Origin: an uncultured Candidatus Saccharibacteria bacterium
GTDB lineage: Bacteria; Patescibacteriota; Saccharimonadia; Saccharimonadales; Saccharimonadaceae
DNA length: 38,820 nucleotides
NCBI GenBank assembly: GCA_949101405.1
Contig: CARYFM010000007.1
Location: 1 to 38,820, forward strand
Reading direction: 5' to 3'
The first letter of the stretch is position 1, and each line of letters opens with the position of its first letter. The position numbers and the translations under genes are program-made. Positions 8,189 through 16,322 of the stretch are shown in pieces. A model generated the notes under the pieces. It did no database searches. It was not told the DNA's origin and saw nothing but the letters and a program-made list of their open reading frames with translations.

Positions 8189-8275
8189 TATAATAGGGGT
8201 AGAAAATTAACATTGGGAAGACGGCAGAGAGAATGACTATAGCCTAGATAGTCTTTCTCTCTGAGGTTTTCCCAA
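8189..8275 (+). promoter_or_regulatory. pnp promoter -10 and long hairpin leader
   Basis: GCTATAAT ends near 8195. The leader then forms one long hairpin: TTGGGAA (8213-8219) with TTCCCAA (8269-8275), CAGAGAG (8225-8231) with CTCTCTG (8257-8263), and GACTAT (8235-8240) with ATAGTC (8248-8253). The ribosome site AAGAAAGG follows at once. In E. coli a comparable pnp leader hairpin is cut by RNase III and used by PNPase for autoregulation; the same role here is inferred. Confidence 0.7.
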
Positions 8276-8287
8276 GAAAGGTAGTTT

Positions 8288-10462
8288 ATGGATATTATAA
8301 ATCCGAGCGGCAAGCAGATGATGCGGGTCGAGACTGAGCTGTGCGGTCGTAAATTGACATTGGAAGTGAATCGAGTAGGTTTTCGGAGTACGGCAAGTGT
8401 GCTAGTGACTTACGGTGAGACCGTGGTGCTGGGTAGTGTGGTGGTTGGTAAAAAACCAGTGGTGCAGGATTTCTTTCCGTTAACGATTGACTACGAAGAA
8501 AAATTTTATGCGGCGGGAAAGATTTCTGGCTCTAAATTTATTAAGCGTGAAGGTAAGCCGGCAGACGAAGCAGTACTTGTGGGGCGTTTAATTGATCGTC
8601 CGATTCGTCCATTGTTCCCTAAAGGCTACAGGCAAGAAGTGCAAGTAGTGACGACGGTACTTTCGATGGACCCGGAGTTCCGTCCAGATATGGTAGCAAT
8701 GATTGCGGCATCAAGCGCCTTGATGCTTTCGGGTACACCGTTTGATGGACCGATTGCTGGATTGAGAATTGGACGTATTAATGGTGAGTTTAAGGCCTTT
8801 TTGAACGCTGAGGAGCGCGAGCAGAGCATTATGGACTTGGTCGTGGCTTGTAAAGATGGTAGGGTGATGATGGTAGAAGCTGGGGCAAATGAAGTGCCAG
8901 AGGCCATGATTATTGAAGCAATGCATTGGGCAGTAAAGAATGTACAACCGGCGTTGGATTTGCAGCGTGAATTGGCAGAGAAAGTTGGAGTGACAGCTCA
9001 GGAATATGAGTTGGTTTTGCCAGATGAGGGCATTCAGGAAAGAGTGGAGGCTTGGTATAAGGCACATGCTGGTGAGAAAGTGAGAGGTAATGTGCTAGAA
9101 CGTCAGGAGATTGTAGCGACTTTGCGTGAGCAAATGCATGCGGAGTTGGCGCCAGAGTTGGGCGAAGGTGAGACCGAGGAAGAGAAGATTGCGGATTATA
9201 CTGAACGGATGCAAGGTGAGTACGATCAAGCCTTTGATTTGGCGGTAAACCATGAGGTGCGTCGTGGGATTATCGAAGACGGTGTACGCCCAGATGGTCG
9301 TGTGTTGACTGAGGTGCGACCTTTGTCAAGCCAAGTAGGGGTGTTACCACGAGTACATGGGTCGTCGTTGTTTACGCGTGGTTTGACGCAGGCTTTAAAC
9401 ATTGTGACTTTGGCGCCACTGAGTTTTGCTCAAGTGGTGGATACGATGGAAGTGACCGATGGTAAGCGACGCTATATGCATCACTACAATGCGCCATCCT
9501 ACACTGTGGGTGAAGTTGGTAGGATTGGTAGCCCAGGACGACGTGAGATTGGTCATGGATACTTAGCAGAGCGGGCGCTTTTACCAATGTTGCCAAGTGA
9601 AGAGGAGTTTCCTTATGCGATTCGTAGCGTGACCGAGATTATGAGCCAAAATGGTTCAACTTCAATGGCGGCAACCTGTTCGTCCTGTATGGCATTGATG
9701 GATGCAGGTGTGCCCTTGAAACGCCCAGTATCTGGTGTAGCAATGGGGTTGATGGTGGATGTACCGGCCGGCACAGAGATTACCGCAGATGATATAGATA
9801 AGGCTTATGTTTTGACTGACTTGATGGATGCAGAGGACTTTGCGGGTGATATGGACTTCAAGGTGACGGGGACGACAGAAGGTATCACGGCGCTTCAAAT
9901 GGATATGAAGGTGCATGGTTTGCCGGTAGATATTTTGGAAAAGGCGATTGCGCAGAGTCATGATGGACGGATGTTTATCTTGGAGCACATGTTGAGTGTG
10001 ATTCCGGCGCCACGACCAGAGATTTCCAAGTACGCGCCAAAGATTGAGAAGCTGATGGTGAATCCAGATAAGATTGGAGCAATTATTGGTAAAGGCGGAG
10101 AAATGATTAACAAAATCACTTCTGAGACTGGGGCGATGGTAGACATTGATGATTCTGGATTGGTGACAATTTCTGGCGAACACGATGCGATTGCGAAGGC
10201 GTTGGATTGGATTAAAGGCTTGGTTGAAGAACCAGAAGTAGGAAAGATCTATGAGGGGACTGTAGCTACGATCAAGGATTTTGGGGCGTTTGTAACGATT
10301 TTGCCAGGGATCGATGGTATGTTGCATGTGAGCCAGATTTCTGATAAGCGCGTAGAGAATGTGGGTGATGTGCTGAAAGTTGGTCAAAAAGTAAAAGTGA
10401 AATTGACGGCGATTGATGATCGGGGACGGTTGTCGCTGACTATGCGGGGAGTTGAGCAGTAA
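8288..10462 (+). CDS. pnp: Polyribonucleotide nucleotidyltransferase (PNPase)
   Basis: PNPase degrades RNA 3'-to-5' with phosphate and can add tails. The 724-residue product has the full layout: first RNase PH domain (about 10-140; RPLFPKGYRQEVQVV), an alpha-helical linker, a second RNase PH domain (about 315-540; HGSSLFTRGLTQAL, GRREIGHGYLAERAL, AATCSSCMALMDAGVPL), a KH domain (GAIIGKGGEMINKI near 597) and a C-terminal S1 domain (VGKIYEGTVATIKDFGAFV to RLSLTMRG). The start at 8288 has AAAGG upstream and follows the hairpin leader. Probably the main RNA-turnover exonuclease of this small genome. A terminator follows. Confidence 0.97.
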   Translation: MDIINPSGKQMMRVETELCGRKLTLEVNRVGFRSTASVLVTYGETVVLGSVVVGKKPVVQDFFPLTIDYEEKFYAAGKISGSKFIKREGKPADEAVLVGRLIDRPIRPLFPKGYRQEVQVVTTVLSMDPEFRPDMVAMIAASSALMLSGTPFDGPIAGLRIGRINGEFKAFLNAEEREQSIMDLVVACKDGRVMMVEAGANEVPEAMIIEAMHWAVKNVQPALDLQRELAEKVGVTAQEYELVLPDEGIQERVEAWYKAHAGEKVRGNVLERQEIVATLREQMHAELAPELGEGETEEEKIADYTERMQGEYDQAFDLAVNHEVRRGIIEDGVRPDGRVLTEVRPLSSQVGVLPRVHGSSLFTRGLTQALNIVTLAPLSFAQVVDTMEVTDGKRRYMHHYNAPSYTVGEVGRIGSPGRREIGHGYLAERALLPMLPSEEEFPYAIRSVTEIMSQNGSTSMAATCSSCMALMDAGVPLKRPVSGVAMGLMVDVPAGTEITADDIDKAYVLTDLMDAEDFAGDMDFKVTGTTEGITALQMDMKVHGLPVDILEKAIAQSHDGRMFILEHMLSVIPAPRPEISKYAPKIEKLMVNPDKIGAIIGKGGEMINKITSETGAMVDIDDSGLVTISGEHDAIAKALDWIKGLVEEPEVGKIYEGTVATIKDFGAFVTILPGIDGMLHVSQISDKRVENVGDVLKVGQKVKVKLTAIDDRGRLSLTMRGVEQ

Positions 10463-10484
10463 CTAGGTTTCTCTAGGAATTTGT

Positions 10485-10514
10485 AAGAGACGCACGTTGA
10501 GTGTGTCTCTTTTG
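10485..10514 (+). terminator. Intrinsic terminator of pnp
   Basis: AAGAGACGCAC (10485-10495) pairs with GTGTGTCTCTT (10501-10511), followed by T residues. Confidence 0.8.
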
Positions 10515-10528
10515 CTACATACATCTCC

Positions 10529-10750
10529 TCACATCCCTAATACAGTACTCAGGCAGCGGAGGGAGAAACCGCCCCAGCGATTATATGGTCCATCTGAAGG
10601 ACGTACAGATGATATAGCACCGTGAATCGCCAAACTAATACTGCTAGTGTTGTTAGTGAAAGTATGTGATGACCACCAATAACCGTTAACGCTCATGAGT
10701 CTTAAGGCGCCAGGATTATTATCAAGGTTGATATCTCCGCTGCGCACGAG
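10529..10750 (-). repeat. Variable C-terminal cassette C2
   Basis: Reverse-strand reading VRSGDINLDNNPG... WWSSH ... PSDGPYNRWGGFSLRCLSTVLGM-stop. It has the conserved 3' end and the start CTCGTGCGCAGCGG (C replaces the usual T). There is no ribosome site or N-terminal part. It lies just past the pnp terminator and diverges from cassette C3 across the palindromic element at 10751-10828. Confidence 0.8.
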
Positions 10751-10828
10751 AATTTGAACTTGTAATGCAATTACAAGTTCAATTGGTATTTATCTCTGTA
10801 GTTATGACTGTTTCTATCTTTAATTAAT
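10751..10828. repeat. Element A (palindrome plus AT-rich tail) between C2 and C3
   Basis: GAACTTGTAA-TGCAA-TTACAAGTTC (10756-10780) is a near-perfect palindrome. It is followed by an AT-rich tail ending CTATCTTTAATTAATG, which runs straight into the start of C3. Similar blocks lie at 36440-36515 beside C10, 2935-3000 beside C1 and 19201-19262. Confidence 0.65.
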
Positions 10829-11050
10829 GTGCGCAGCGGGTGGATCGAAATAACAAAGAATGCTTTACGTAAGTCTGGTCTTTTTGGATTTCTATGGTCA
10901 TCCTATGCTACTGATTCTGCATGGGGAGCTAGTGATCTTGGAGCATATGCACATGGATTTGGTGAAACTAAGACATATTCGTCCTATGGCCCAGATCGCC
11001 GTTACAACGCTTTCCCCCCTCCGCTGCCTGAGTACTGTATTAGGGATGGG
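10829..11050 (+). repeat. Variable C-terminal cassette C3, frameshifted at a C tract
   Basis: Reads VRSGWIEITKNALRKSG... LWSSY ... DRRYNAF and then loses frame. A run of six C (11014-11019) stands where C1, C4 and C11 have five, so the conserved LRCLSTVLGM is now in another frame. It also lacks the upstream TTC of the consensus start. The cassette may be decayed, or its frame may be restored when slippage removes one C. Confidence 0.75.
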
Positions 11051-11088
11051 GGGAGATGAGCGCTAAATTAAATAACCAGAAAAGGAAA

Positions 11089-11113
11089 GACCTGCCTCGA
11101 AACAAGGCAGGTC
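11089..11113 (-). terminator. Terminator of the hypothetical gene 11143-11640
   Basis: GACCTGCCT (11089-11097) pairs with AGGCAGGTC (11105-11113). On the reverse strand it is followed by T-rich sequence. Confidence 0.75.
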
Positions 11114-11142
11114 TTGGAGAAAAATACTTCTATGACGGGTTA

Positions 11143-11640
11143 TTAGTTTAGTTTTTCGTACGATTCTGGTAATTTTGGCCGTTCGGATAATTTTGATGCC
11201 AGCATTTCGTCTGCGATGAGTTTGTGATATGGCGGCATCACACGAATTTCGTCGTCTGTAGGGCACAGACGTCTTAAATACTGTGCATTATCGCCCTGTA
11301 ATTTAGCTTTAAGTTTATTGAGTAAACTATGATAATCACCCCTTTTTTGGTATAAGGGGAGGATTTCTTTGCCGAATGCAGCTTTCATCTGCCGTAATTC
11401 AGCGAGGATATCTTCTGGTATCAAATTACTGTTAGATTCTTCACGGGCGCGAAATATTCCAAAGAATTTCAGTATGTCCTCTGATTTAGTGCTGCTTCTT
11501 ATCATGGCTTCCAGAAGACCTCTTTCTTCAAAACTACAGTCTTTACTTGGCCATTCATTGAACATCGCATAATAGAAATTTTTGGTACTGGAGTGCCTCT
11601 CGTCATACATAACTTTTTTCAATTTTACTTCTCCCTTCAT
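11143..11640 (-). CDS. Hypothetical helical protein
   Basis: Not recognised. The product has up to 165 residues, rich in Lys, Glu and Leu, and probably all-alpha and cytoplasmic; no signal peptide or membrane span. Visible features are ERGLLEAMIRSSTKSEDILKFFGIF near 38-62 and SYEKLN at the end. The start is uncertain: ATG 11640 overlaps the best ribosome site (AGGGAG), and a TTG five codons later is spaced about 8 bases from that site. It is a single-gene unit with a perfect consensus promoter (11686-11714) and its own terminator, divergent from ftsK. Confidence 0.65.
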   Translation of the reverse strand: MKGEVKLKKVMYDERHSSTKNFYYAMFNEWPSKDCSFEERGLLEAMIRSSTKSEDILKFFGIFRAREESNSNLIPEDILAELRQMKAAFGKEILPLYQKRGDYHSLLNKLKAKLQGDNAQYLRRLCPTDDEIRVMPPYHKLIADEMLASKLSERPKLPESYEKLN

Positions 11641-11685
11641 GTGCTATTCTGTGATTTAAGGTCACATAATCTAACCTATGGTTCC

Positions 11686-11714
11686 ATTATAGCATAGATG
11701 CATTATAATGTCAA
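11686..11714 (-). promoter_or_regulatory. Consensus promoter TTGACA-17-TATAAT
   Basis: TTGACA (11714-11709), 17 bases, TATAAT (11691-11686) on the reverse strand, reading into the gene starting at 11640. The end of the spacer and the -10 (TGCTATAATGG) equal those of the promoter at 8121-8149. Confidence 0.85.
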
Positions 11715-11752
11715 TTATGAAAAACATATTTTGTGTTTTGTGGAGAGTTGTG

Positions 11753-11758
11753 TATAAT
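11753..11758 (+). promoter_or_regulatory. -10 box of ftsK, leaderless
   Basis: GTGTATAAT ends 9 bases before ATG 11768, with TTGTGT (11731-11736) as a possible -35. It sets the start at 11768 and excludes the in-frame ATG at 11708, which lies upstream of the promoter. Confidence 0.65.
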
Positions 11759-11767
11759 ATAGGGTAT

Positions 11768-14062
11768 ATGGCAAAACGGAGGTCAACGTCAAAGAAGGCG
11801 TCAAATAGGAAGAAATCAACGCGGGCTAGGGCACGGTCAAAGGAAGTAGCACCAGAGCACGAGCTGCCAGGTGGTTTTTGGCGGCAAATAATGGCGGTTT
11901 TGATGCTAGTGTTAGCAGTGGTGTTGATTTTTGCGTGGCTGGGTGATGGTGGTCCAGTGTTGAATTCAGCAATTGATGGTTTAATGTGGTTGATTGGATA
12001 TGCACAGTATTTGTTGCCGTTTTTGCTGGTGTGGTTGGCGGTGAAGATTTTTCGGACAGATGATAATCGGTTGCCAGTAGTGATGTGGTTGGCGTCGTTT
12101 TTGATGATTTTTTGGGTAGCAGGTATTGCAGGAATTCCGACAATTGGCGAGAGTGAACCCACTGGTGGTATTGTGGGTGAATGGTTGAATGGTCTGATGA
12201 CGCAGGTAGTGAATGCAGGAGTGGCAATATTTATTTATGTGGTGCTAATGTTCGTGACAGCGATTTTCATCTTACAGACGAACCCATTAACGGTATTTAG
12301 GGGGATTGCGGCAATTTTCCGAACGGGTGAGCGTGAGGATAGACATAATGAGCGTTTGGCGCGCAGAGCAGAAAAAGGTGAAAAAGTTAAGGGCGGCGAT
12401 TTGGAGATTAAGGTGAATTCTGGTGTGGCGGTGGATGATACTCCGGCGAATGAACCGATGCCGCTGAAGACACGTTTGGCGGGTAAGCCAGCTAAGGGAG
12501 GTAAGGATGTGGTAGCGCCAGAGCCAGAGCGGGCTCTTGTGGCGGTGAGTGATCCGAATTGGAAAATGCCAGATATCAGTTTGCTTGAGAAGAAACAATC
12601 GCCAGCTAATCCAGGTGATATTCAGCAGAACGCACAGATTATTAAGACTACGCTAGGTGAGTTTGGAATTGAAGTGGAGATGGAGGGGGCAAATGTGGGT
12701 CCAAGAGTGACGCAGTATACTATGAAACCACCTCAGGGAGTAAACTTGTCGAAGATTTTGGCGCGCGATAAAGAATTGGCGTTGAATTTGGCAGTAGATA
12801 AGATTAGGATTGAGGCACCGATTCCTGGAACGCGTTCAGTAGGAGTAGAGTTACCGAATGCGAAGTCGGCGGATGTGCGCTTGCGTGGAGTGATTGAAAG
12901 TAGGGAATGGAAGAATGCGACTGATCCACTAACTTTTGCGGTAGGGAAAGACATTTCTGGTAAATCAGTAGTAGCGAATTTGGCTAAGATGCCGCACCTT
13001 TTGATCGCTGGTACAACTGGTTCGGGTAAATCAGTGATGACAAATACGCTGATTTCTAGTTTACTTTATCGTAATGCCCCTAGTGATATGAAATTGATTA
13101 TTGTAGATCCAAAGCAAGTGGAAATGGCACAGTATGATGGTATTCCTCATTTGCTTACGCCAATTATTACGCAAGTAGATAAGGCGCTTTCGGCAATGCG
13201 TTGGGCAGTGAACGAAATGGAGAAGCGTTACACATTGATGGCGGAAGAGCGAGTGAAGAACATCGTGGACTATAATGCCAAGATGGAAAAACAAGCAACT
13301 GAGGCGGCAGGCGCTAAAGAGGGAGAATCTGAGCATAAGGGCGAGAAGATGCCATATATTGTGATTTTGATTGATGAGATGGCGGATTTGATGATGATGG
13401 CAGGAAAAGATTTGGAGATGCCAATTGTGCGGATTGCGCAGAAAGGTCGGGCGGCGGGTATTCATTTGGTACTAGCCACGCAGAGGCCGGAAGTTAAGGT
13501 GATTACAGGTTTGATTAAGGCGAATATTCCAGGCAGAATTGCCTTTGCAGTGGGAAGCCAGATTGACTCGCGGGTGATGTTGGACATGACTGGTGCAGAG
13601 AAACTACTAGGCAAGGGTGATATGCTGATGCTGACAACAGAGATGATGGGCAAACCAAGGCGAATTCAGGGTGCTTGGGCAAGTGATGAAGATGTGGCAA
13701 AGTTGGCAGATTTTCTAAGAGCGCAGCGTCCACCAGAATATAACAATGAAGTTGTGGCTCAGCCGGTACAGATTAAGGGTATAGGACCGTCTGATGGTGG
13801 TGCGATTGGCGATTTAGGACGGCGGTATGACCCGAATGACCCAGTGGTGCGTAAGGCAATTGAGATTACTTTGAAGAATGGTAAGTTTTCTACAGCTTCG
13901 CTCCAGACGTGGCTAGGGAAGGGGCATGGGTTCGTGTCAGGTCTCGCAATTTGGCTAGAGGAGATTGGCGTGATTGGGCCGGCCAATGGGCATAAACCAC
14001 GTGATGTTTTGATTAGCTCGATGGATGATTTTGACCAGTTGGCGAATGGTGGTGGAGAATAG
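11768..14062 (+). CDS. ftsK: DNA translocase FtsK/SpoIIIE
   Basis: FtsK pumps DNA at the division septum and helps resolve chromosome dimers together with Xer recombinases. The product has about 764 residues: a basic N-terminus (RRSTSKKASNRKKSTRAR), four membrane segments (about 38-180, including MAVLMLVLAVVLIF and IFIYVVLMFVTAIFIL), a short linker, then the motor domain with Walker A GTTGSGKS (near 416), Walker B YIVILIDEMADL (near 535) and LATQRPEVKVITG. It ends in a gamma winged-helix domain (about 690-764; KNGKFSTASLQTWLGKGH) that would read orientation sequences. The linker is much shorter than in E. coli FtsK. The xer recombinase at 35196 is a plausible partner. Confidence 0.95.
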   Translation: MAKRRSTSKKASNRKKSTRARARSKEVAPEHELPGGFWRQIMAVLMLVLAVVLIFAWLGDGGPVLNSAIDGLMWLIGYAQYLLPFLLVWLAVKIFRTDDNRLPVVMWLASFLMIFWVAGIAGIPTIGESEPTGGIVGEWLNGLMTQVVNAGVAIFIYVVLMFVTAIFILQTNPLTVFRGIAAIFRTGEREDRHNERLARRAEKGEKVKGGDLEIKVNSGVAVDDTPANEPMPLKTRLAGKPAKGGKDVVAPEPERALVAVSDPNWKMPDISLLEKKQSPANPGDIQQNAQIIKTTLGEFGIEVEMEGANVGPRVTQYTMKPPQGVNLSKILARDKELALNLAVDKIRIEAPIPGTRSVGVELPNAKSADVRLRGVIESREWKNATDPLTFAVGKDISGKSVVANLAKMPHLLIAGTTGSGKSVMTNTLISSLLYRNAPSDMKLIIVDPKQVEMAQYDGIPHLLTPIITQVDKALSAMRWAVNEMEKRYTLMAEERVKNIVDYNAKMEKQATEAAGAKEGESEHKGEKMPYIVILIDEMADLMMMAGKDLEMPIVRIAQKGRAAGIHLVLATQRPEVKVITGLIKANIPGRIAFAVGSQIDSRVMLDMTGAEKLLGKGDMLMLTTEMMGKPRRIQGAWASDEDVAKLADFLRAQRPPEYNNEVVAQPVQIKGIGPSDGGAIGDLGRRYDPNDPVVRKAIEITLKNGKFSTASLQTWLGKGHGFVSGLAIWLEEIGVIGPANGHKPRDVLISSMDDFDQLANGGGE

Positions 14063-14063
14063 A

Positions 14064-14483
14064 TTATTTTATTTCAAAGCTTTGGGTTTGTAAATCTGAG
14101 TAATAGTTTCCACTGGTAGCGGTGAATTTTAGGACGCAGTAGTCTGGATCAGTTTTACCCTTTTTGTAAAATATTATATCGCCAGTGCGCCAAATTAAAT
14201 CTTTGGTGGTTTGGTCGGTTAAGACTTCCATTGTGCCTTTGAGCATAACACCGGTGTATTTGATTAGCCCTTTGTGGTAAAAGTAAATACTGGCATGAGG
14301 GTTATTTAGATATTGTTGGACTTTGGCTGAAGAGGTGTTGGTGGAAAAGTAGAATTCTTTAAGACCAATGTGTTTTCTGGGTCTTAGCATGGCGCGAACG
14401 TTGGGATAATTTTCGCTATCGATTGAGCAGATGAAACCAACTTTTTGCTTGCGGATAAATTTTTCTATTTTCTTTAGATTCAT
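14064..14483 (-). CDS. Pyridoxamine 5'-phosphate oxidase-like (PPOX) flavin-binding family protein
   Basis: The 139-residue protein has the split-barrel pattern of the PPOX / general stress protein 26 family: VGFICSIDSENYPNVRAMLRP (15-35), FYFSTNTSSAKVQQYLNNPHASIYFYH (44-70) and a terminal barrel strand VLKFTATSGNYY. Such proteins usually bind FMN or F420; the substrate is unknown. It is convergent with ftsK, the stops being a few bases apart. A -10-like TATAAT and AAGGAA lie upstream of ATG 14483. Confidence 0.8.
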   Translation of the reverse strand: MNLKKIEKFIRKQKVGFICSIDSENYPNVRAMLRPRKHIGLKEFYFSTNTSSAKVQQYLNNPHASIYFYHKGLIKYTGVMLKGTMEVLTDQTTKDLIWRTGDIIFYKKGKTDPDYCVLKFTATSGNYYSDLQTQSFEIK

Positions 14484-14562
14484 ATTATACAGTTCCTTTG
14501 TTTGATTATAGCATTTTCTTGATGTAGTGAGTTACAGGATAATTGCACAGTTAAATGTATTT

Positions 14563-14778
14563 CTCGTGCGCAGCGGGTATATCCACTTGCCAGGCATAGA
14601 TGGAAATACATATAGGTTAGCAGGTGTTTATGGTTCTGTGCGTGCATCGCGAGCTTATTCTACGGAACCAGACGCTTATTATCTAAGATTTGATGCTAAT
14701 AGTGTTACTCCATCACATGGTAGTTATCGTCACTTCGCTTTCCCCCTCCGCTGCCTGAGTACTGTATTAGGGATGTGA
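14563..14778 (+). repeat. Variable C-terminal cassette C4
   Basis: CTCGTGCGCAGCGGG start, then VRSGYIHLPGIDGNTYRLAG ... AYYLRFDANSVTPSHGSYRHFAFPLRCLSTVLGM-stop. The usual WSSR is replaced by V-R-A-S-R. An in-frame ATG exists at 14527 without a ribosome site, so expression as a small protein is unlikely. It is followed directly by the promoter of the broken CdiA-CT-like gene. Confidence 0.8.
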
Positions 14779-14805
14779 GGAGATGTTGGAAACAAACGCT
14801 TTTGC

Positions 14806-14834
14806 TTGCTAATTTTATTGATTTTGTGCTAGTT
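14806..14834 (+). promoter_or_regulatory. Element B promoter (TTGCTA-17-CTAGTT), copy 1
   Basis: TTGCTA (14806-14811), 17 bases, CTAGTT (14829-14834), with the ATG 7 bases later and no ribosome site. The same arrangement with a conserved GCTTnTG lead-in precedes the structured RNA at 23084 and the nuclease genes at 34894 and 36563. Confidence 0.6.
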
Positions 14835-14841
14835 TTGGATA

Positions 14842-15189
14842 ATGAGTAATGATAGGTCTGGTGAGAAACAAGGTAGATTAACTACAAATGGTGTACTGAT
14901 GCAATCGCATGAATATGCTACGATAAATGTTTTGCTTGGATTTGGGTATGATGTTGAACTAACTCGGCCGTCGTCTAAATTAGGTGTTAGGAGTGCAGAT
15001 TTTATTATGAATGGGTTAGAGTGGGAAATGAAGAGCCCAAAAGGTGCGGGTAAATATACTATTCGTGATATGATGAGAGTTGCGGCGTAACAATCGCAAA
15101 ATACTGTTATAGATTTGAGGCGCACGAAACTTAATCAGATTAAAGCTTTAAAGCAAGTACAAAAGTTTTTTAGAGATACAGCAGATTAA
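14842..15189 (+). pseudogene. CdiA-CT-like PD-(D/E)XK nuclease, broken by an in-frame TAA
   Basis: ATG 14842 reads 82 residues to a TAA at 15088-15090, then continues in the same frame (QSQNTVIDLRRTKLNQIKAL...) to TAA 15187-15189. The two halves together align with the intact paralogues at 34502-34894 and 36563-36973. HEYATINVLLGFGYDVELTRP, SADFIMNGLEWEMKSPKGAG (the D and E-x-K of a PD-(D/E)XK site) and QSQNTVIDL correspond to HEMDTILYF, PDFIIDGLKWEAK and QSCNVIIDL. The C-terminal ITK segment of the paralogues is missing. The family resembles the tRNase/DNase toxin tips of CdiA proteins; toxicity is inferred. Upstream is the shared element B promoter. Confidence 0.7.
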
Positions 15190-15245
15190 GAGGATGTTAA
15201 TTATTTTGCAGAATCAGATATTTGGCTTTGAAAAATAAGGGTGAT

Positions 15246-15350
15246 ATAATGGAGTCATTGAGGGCGACCTTGCCTCCGGCGTTAAGAATGATATCTATGA
15301 ATAATAGATATTCAGGGCTGGAATTATAGGCGAGGCTAAGCCCTCTTTTT
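15246..15350 (+). ncRNA. Candidate small RNA with own promoter and terminator
   Basis: GATATAAT (to 15250) is followed by about 95 bases ending in GCCCTC plus five T (15340-15350). GAGGGC (15260-15265) pairs with that GCCCTC, GCCTC pairs with GAGGC inside it, and ATATCTAT pairs with ATAGATAT as the apical hairpin (about 15290-15311). It lies between the broken nuclease gene and the rpsF promoter. A shorter relative with the same GTGATAT start and GCCCTCTTTTT end lies at 36970-37050. It could be a terminated leader rather than a free RNA. The rest of 15190-15463 holds only the rpsF promoter and leader. Confidence 0.5.
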
Positions 15351-15370
15351 GATGATAAACGTTTTGCGGA

Positions 15371-15399
15371 TTGACAGGGGTGGTGCAGTGTGATAGAAT
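15371..15399 (+). promoter_or_regulatory. Promoter of the rpsF-ssb-rpsR operon
   Basis: TTGACA (15371-15376), 17 bases, TAGAAT (15394-15399). The leader to 15463 contains a hairpin, AGCGAGCA / TGCTTGCT, with a CCG in the loop side. S6:S18 complexes bind CCG-containing leaders in other bacteria; a match here is only suggestive. Confidence 0.75.
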
Positions 15400-15463
15400 T
15401 AGAGGGATATTAGCTCAGCGAGCAGGTGAGAGAGCCGTGCTTGCTTTAACCAAAGGAGTTGTA

Positions 15464-15829
15464 ATGAAAAATTACGAACTTACGGTTCTGGTGCATCCAG
15501 ATTTGGAGATGAACTTAGAGCCAGCCACTACTAAAATCAAGGATTTGATTGAGAAGAATGGTGGCAAGATTACCAAAGAGCAGAACGATGGAAAGAAGCG
15601 TTTGGCTTACAGTATCAAAGGACAAGATTTTGCAGTGTATTATTACTGTGAAGTCGCGTTGCCGGCAGATGCTCCAGCCAAGATTGAAAGTGCTTTGAAT
15701 ATTACTGACGAAGTTTTGCGCCATCTTTTAGTGACCGTGGACGAGCGGAAATTGAAGGCTGAAGCTAAGCAGGCAGCACGTCAGGCACATGCAGCAGAAG
15801 CTGAAGCTGAGACCGAGGAGGAGAAATAG
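15464..15829 (+). CDS. rpsF: 30S ribosomal protein S6
   Basis: The 121-residue protein matches S6: NYELTVLVHPDL, IKDLIEKNGGKI, KKRLAYSIKGQDFAVYYYCEV and ITDEVLRHLLVTVDE, with a charged Ala/Glu tail. S6 pairs with S18 on the 30S platform, and both are in this operon. The start at 15464 is set by AAAGGAG 6 bases upstream; an in-frame extension to 15371 would cross the promoter. The stop overlaps the GTG of ssb by one base. Confidence 0.97.
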   Translation: MKNYELTVLVHPDLEMNLEPATTKIKDLIEKNGGKITKEQNDGKKRLAYSIKGQDFAVYYYCEVALPADAPAKIESALNITDEVLRHLLVTVDERKLKAEAKQAARQAHAAEAEAETEEEK

Positions 15830-16299
15830 TGCGCGGATTTAGTAAGGCGATTGTTGCTGGCAATATTACACGTGATCCAGAGATGCGGACCACTGGTAGT
15901 GGTTCACAGGTGTGTAGTTTTGCGATTGCAGTGAATCGTTCATTTAAGGATAGTAGTGGCAATCAGCAAGATCAGGTATCGTATTTAGACTGTGTGGCTT
16001 GGGGAAAGTCGGCTGAGATTATTTGCCAGTACGTGCACAAGGGTTCAGCTTTGCTCGTGTCAGGTAGGCTGGAACAGCGGAGTTGGGAAGATAAGAACTC
16101 TGGGCAGAAACGTTCACGGACTGAAATTGTTGTGGAGGATTTCTCGTTTATCGGTAATAATGGTGGAAATGGCGGTGGTTACAATAGTAATCGTGGCGCA
16201 AACAACAATTCTGGTACGACTGAGACCGATATGGGTAGCGACATTGTGCCGGACGATGTGCCAGATGACCAAATTAACTTGGACGAGATTCCATTTTAA
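15829..16299 (+). CDS. ssb: Single-stranded DNA-binding protein
   Basis: The 156-residue SSB coats single-stranded DNA during replication and repair. The OB fold covers about residues 1-105 (RGFSKAIVAGNITRDPEMRTT, VSYLDCVAWGKSAEIICQYVHKGSALLVSGRLEQRSWED). A Gly/Asn-rich linker and an acidic tail follow, ending DQINLDEIPF, the conserved tip that recruits partner proteins. It starts with GTG, overlapping the rpsF stop (TAGTG), with GAGGAG upstream. Middle gene of rpsF-ssb-rpsR. Confidence 0.97.
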   Translation: MRGFSKAIVAGNITRDPEMRTTGSGSQVCSFAIAVNRSFKDSSGNQQDQVSYLDCVAWGKSAEIICQYVHKGSALLVSGRLEQRSWEDKNSGQKRSRTEIVVEDFSFIGNNGGNGGGYNSNRGANNNSGTTETDMGSDIVPDDVPDDQINLDEIPF

Positions 16300-16322
16300 C
16301 GGGTGGTAAAAGAGGAGAAAAT

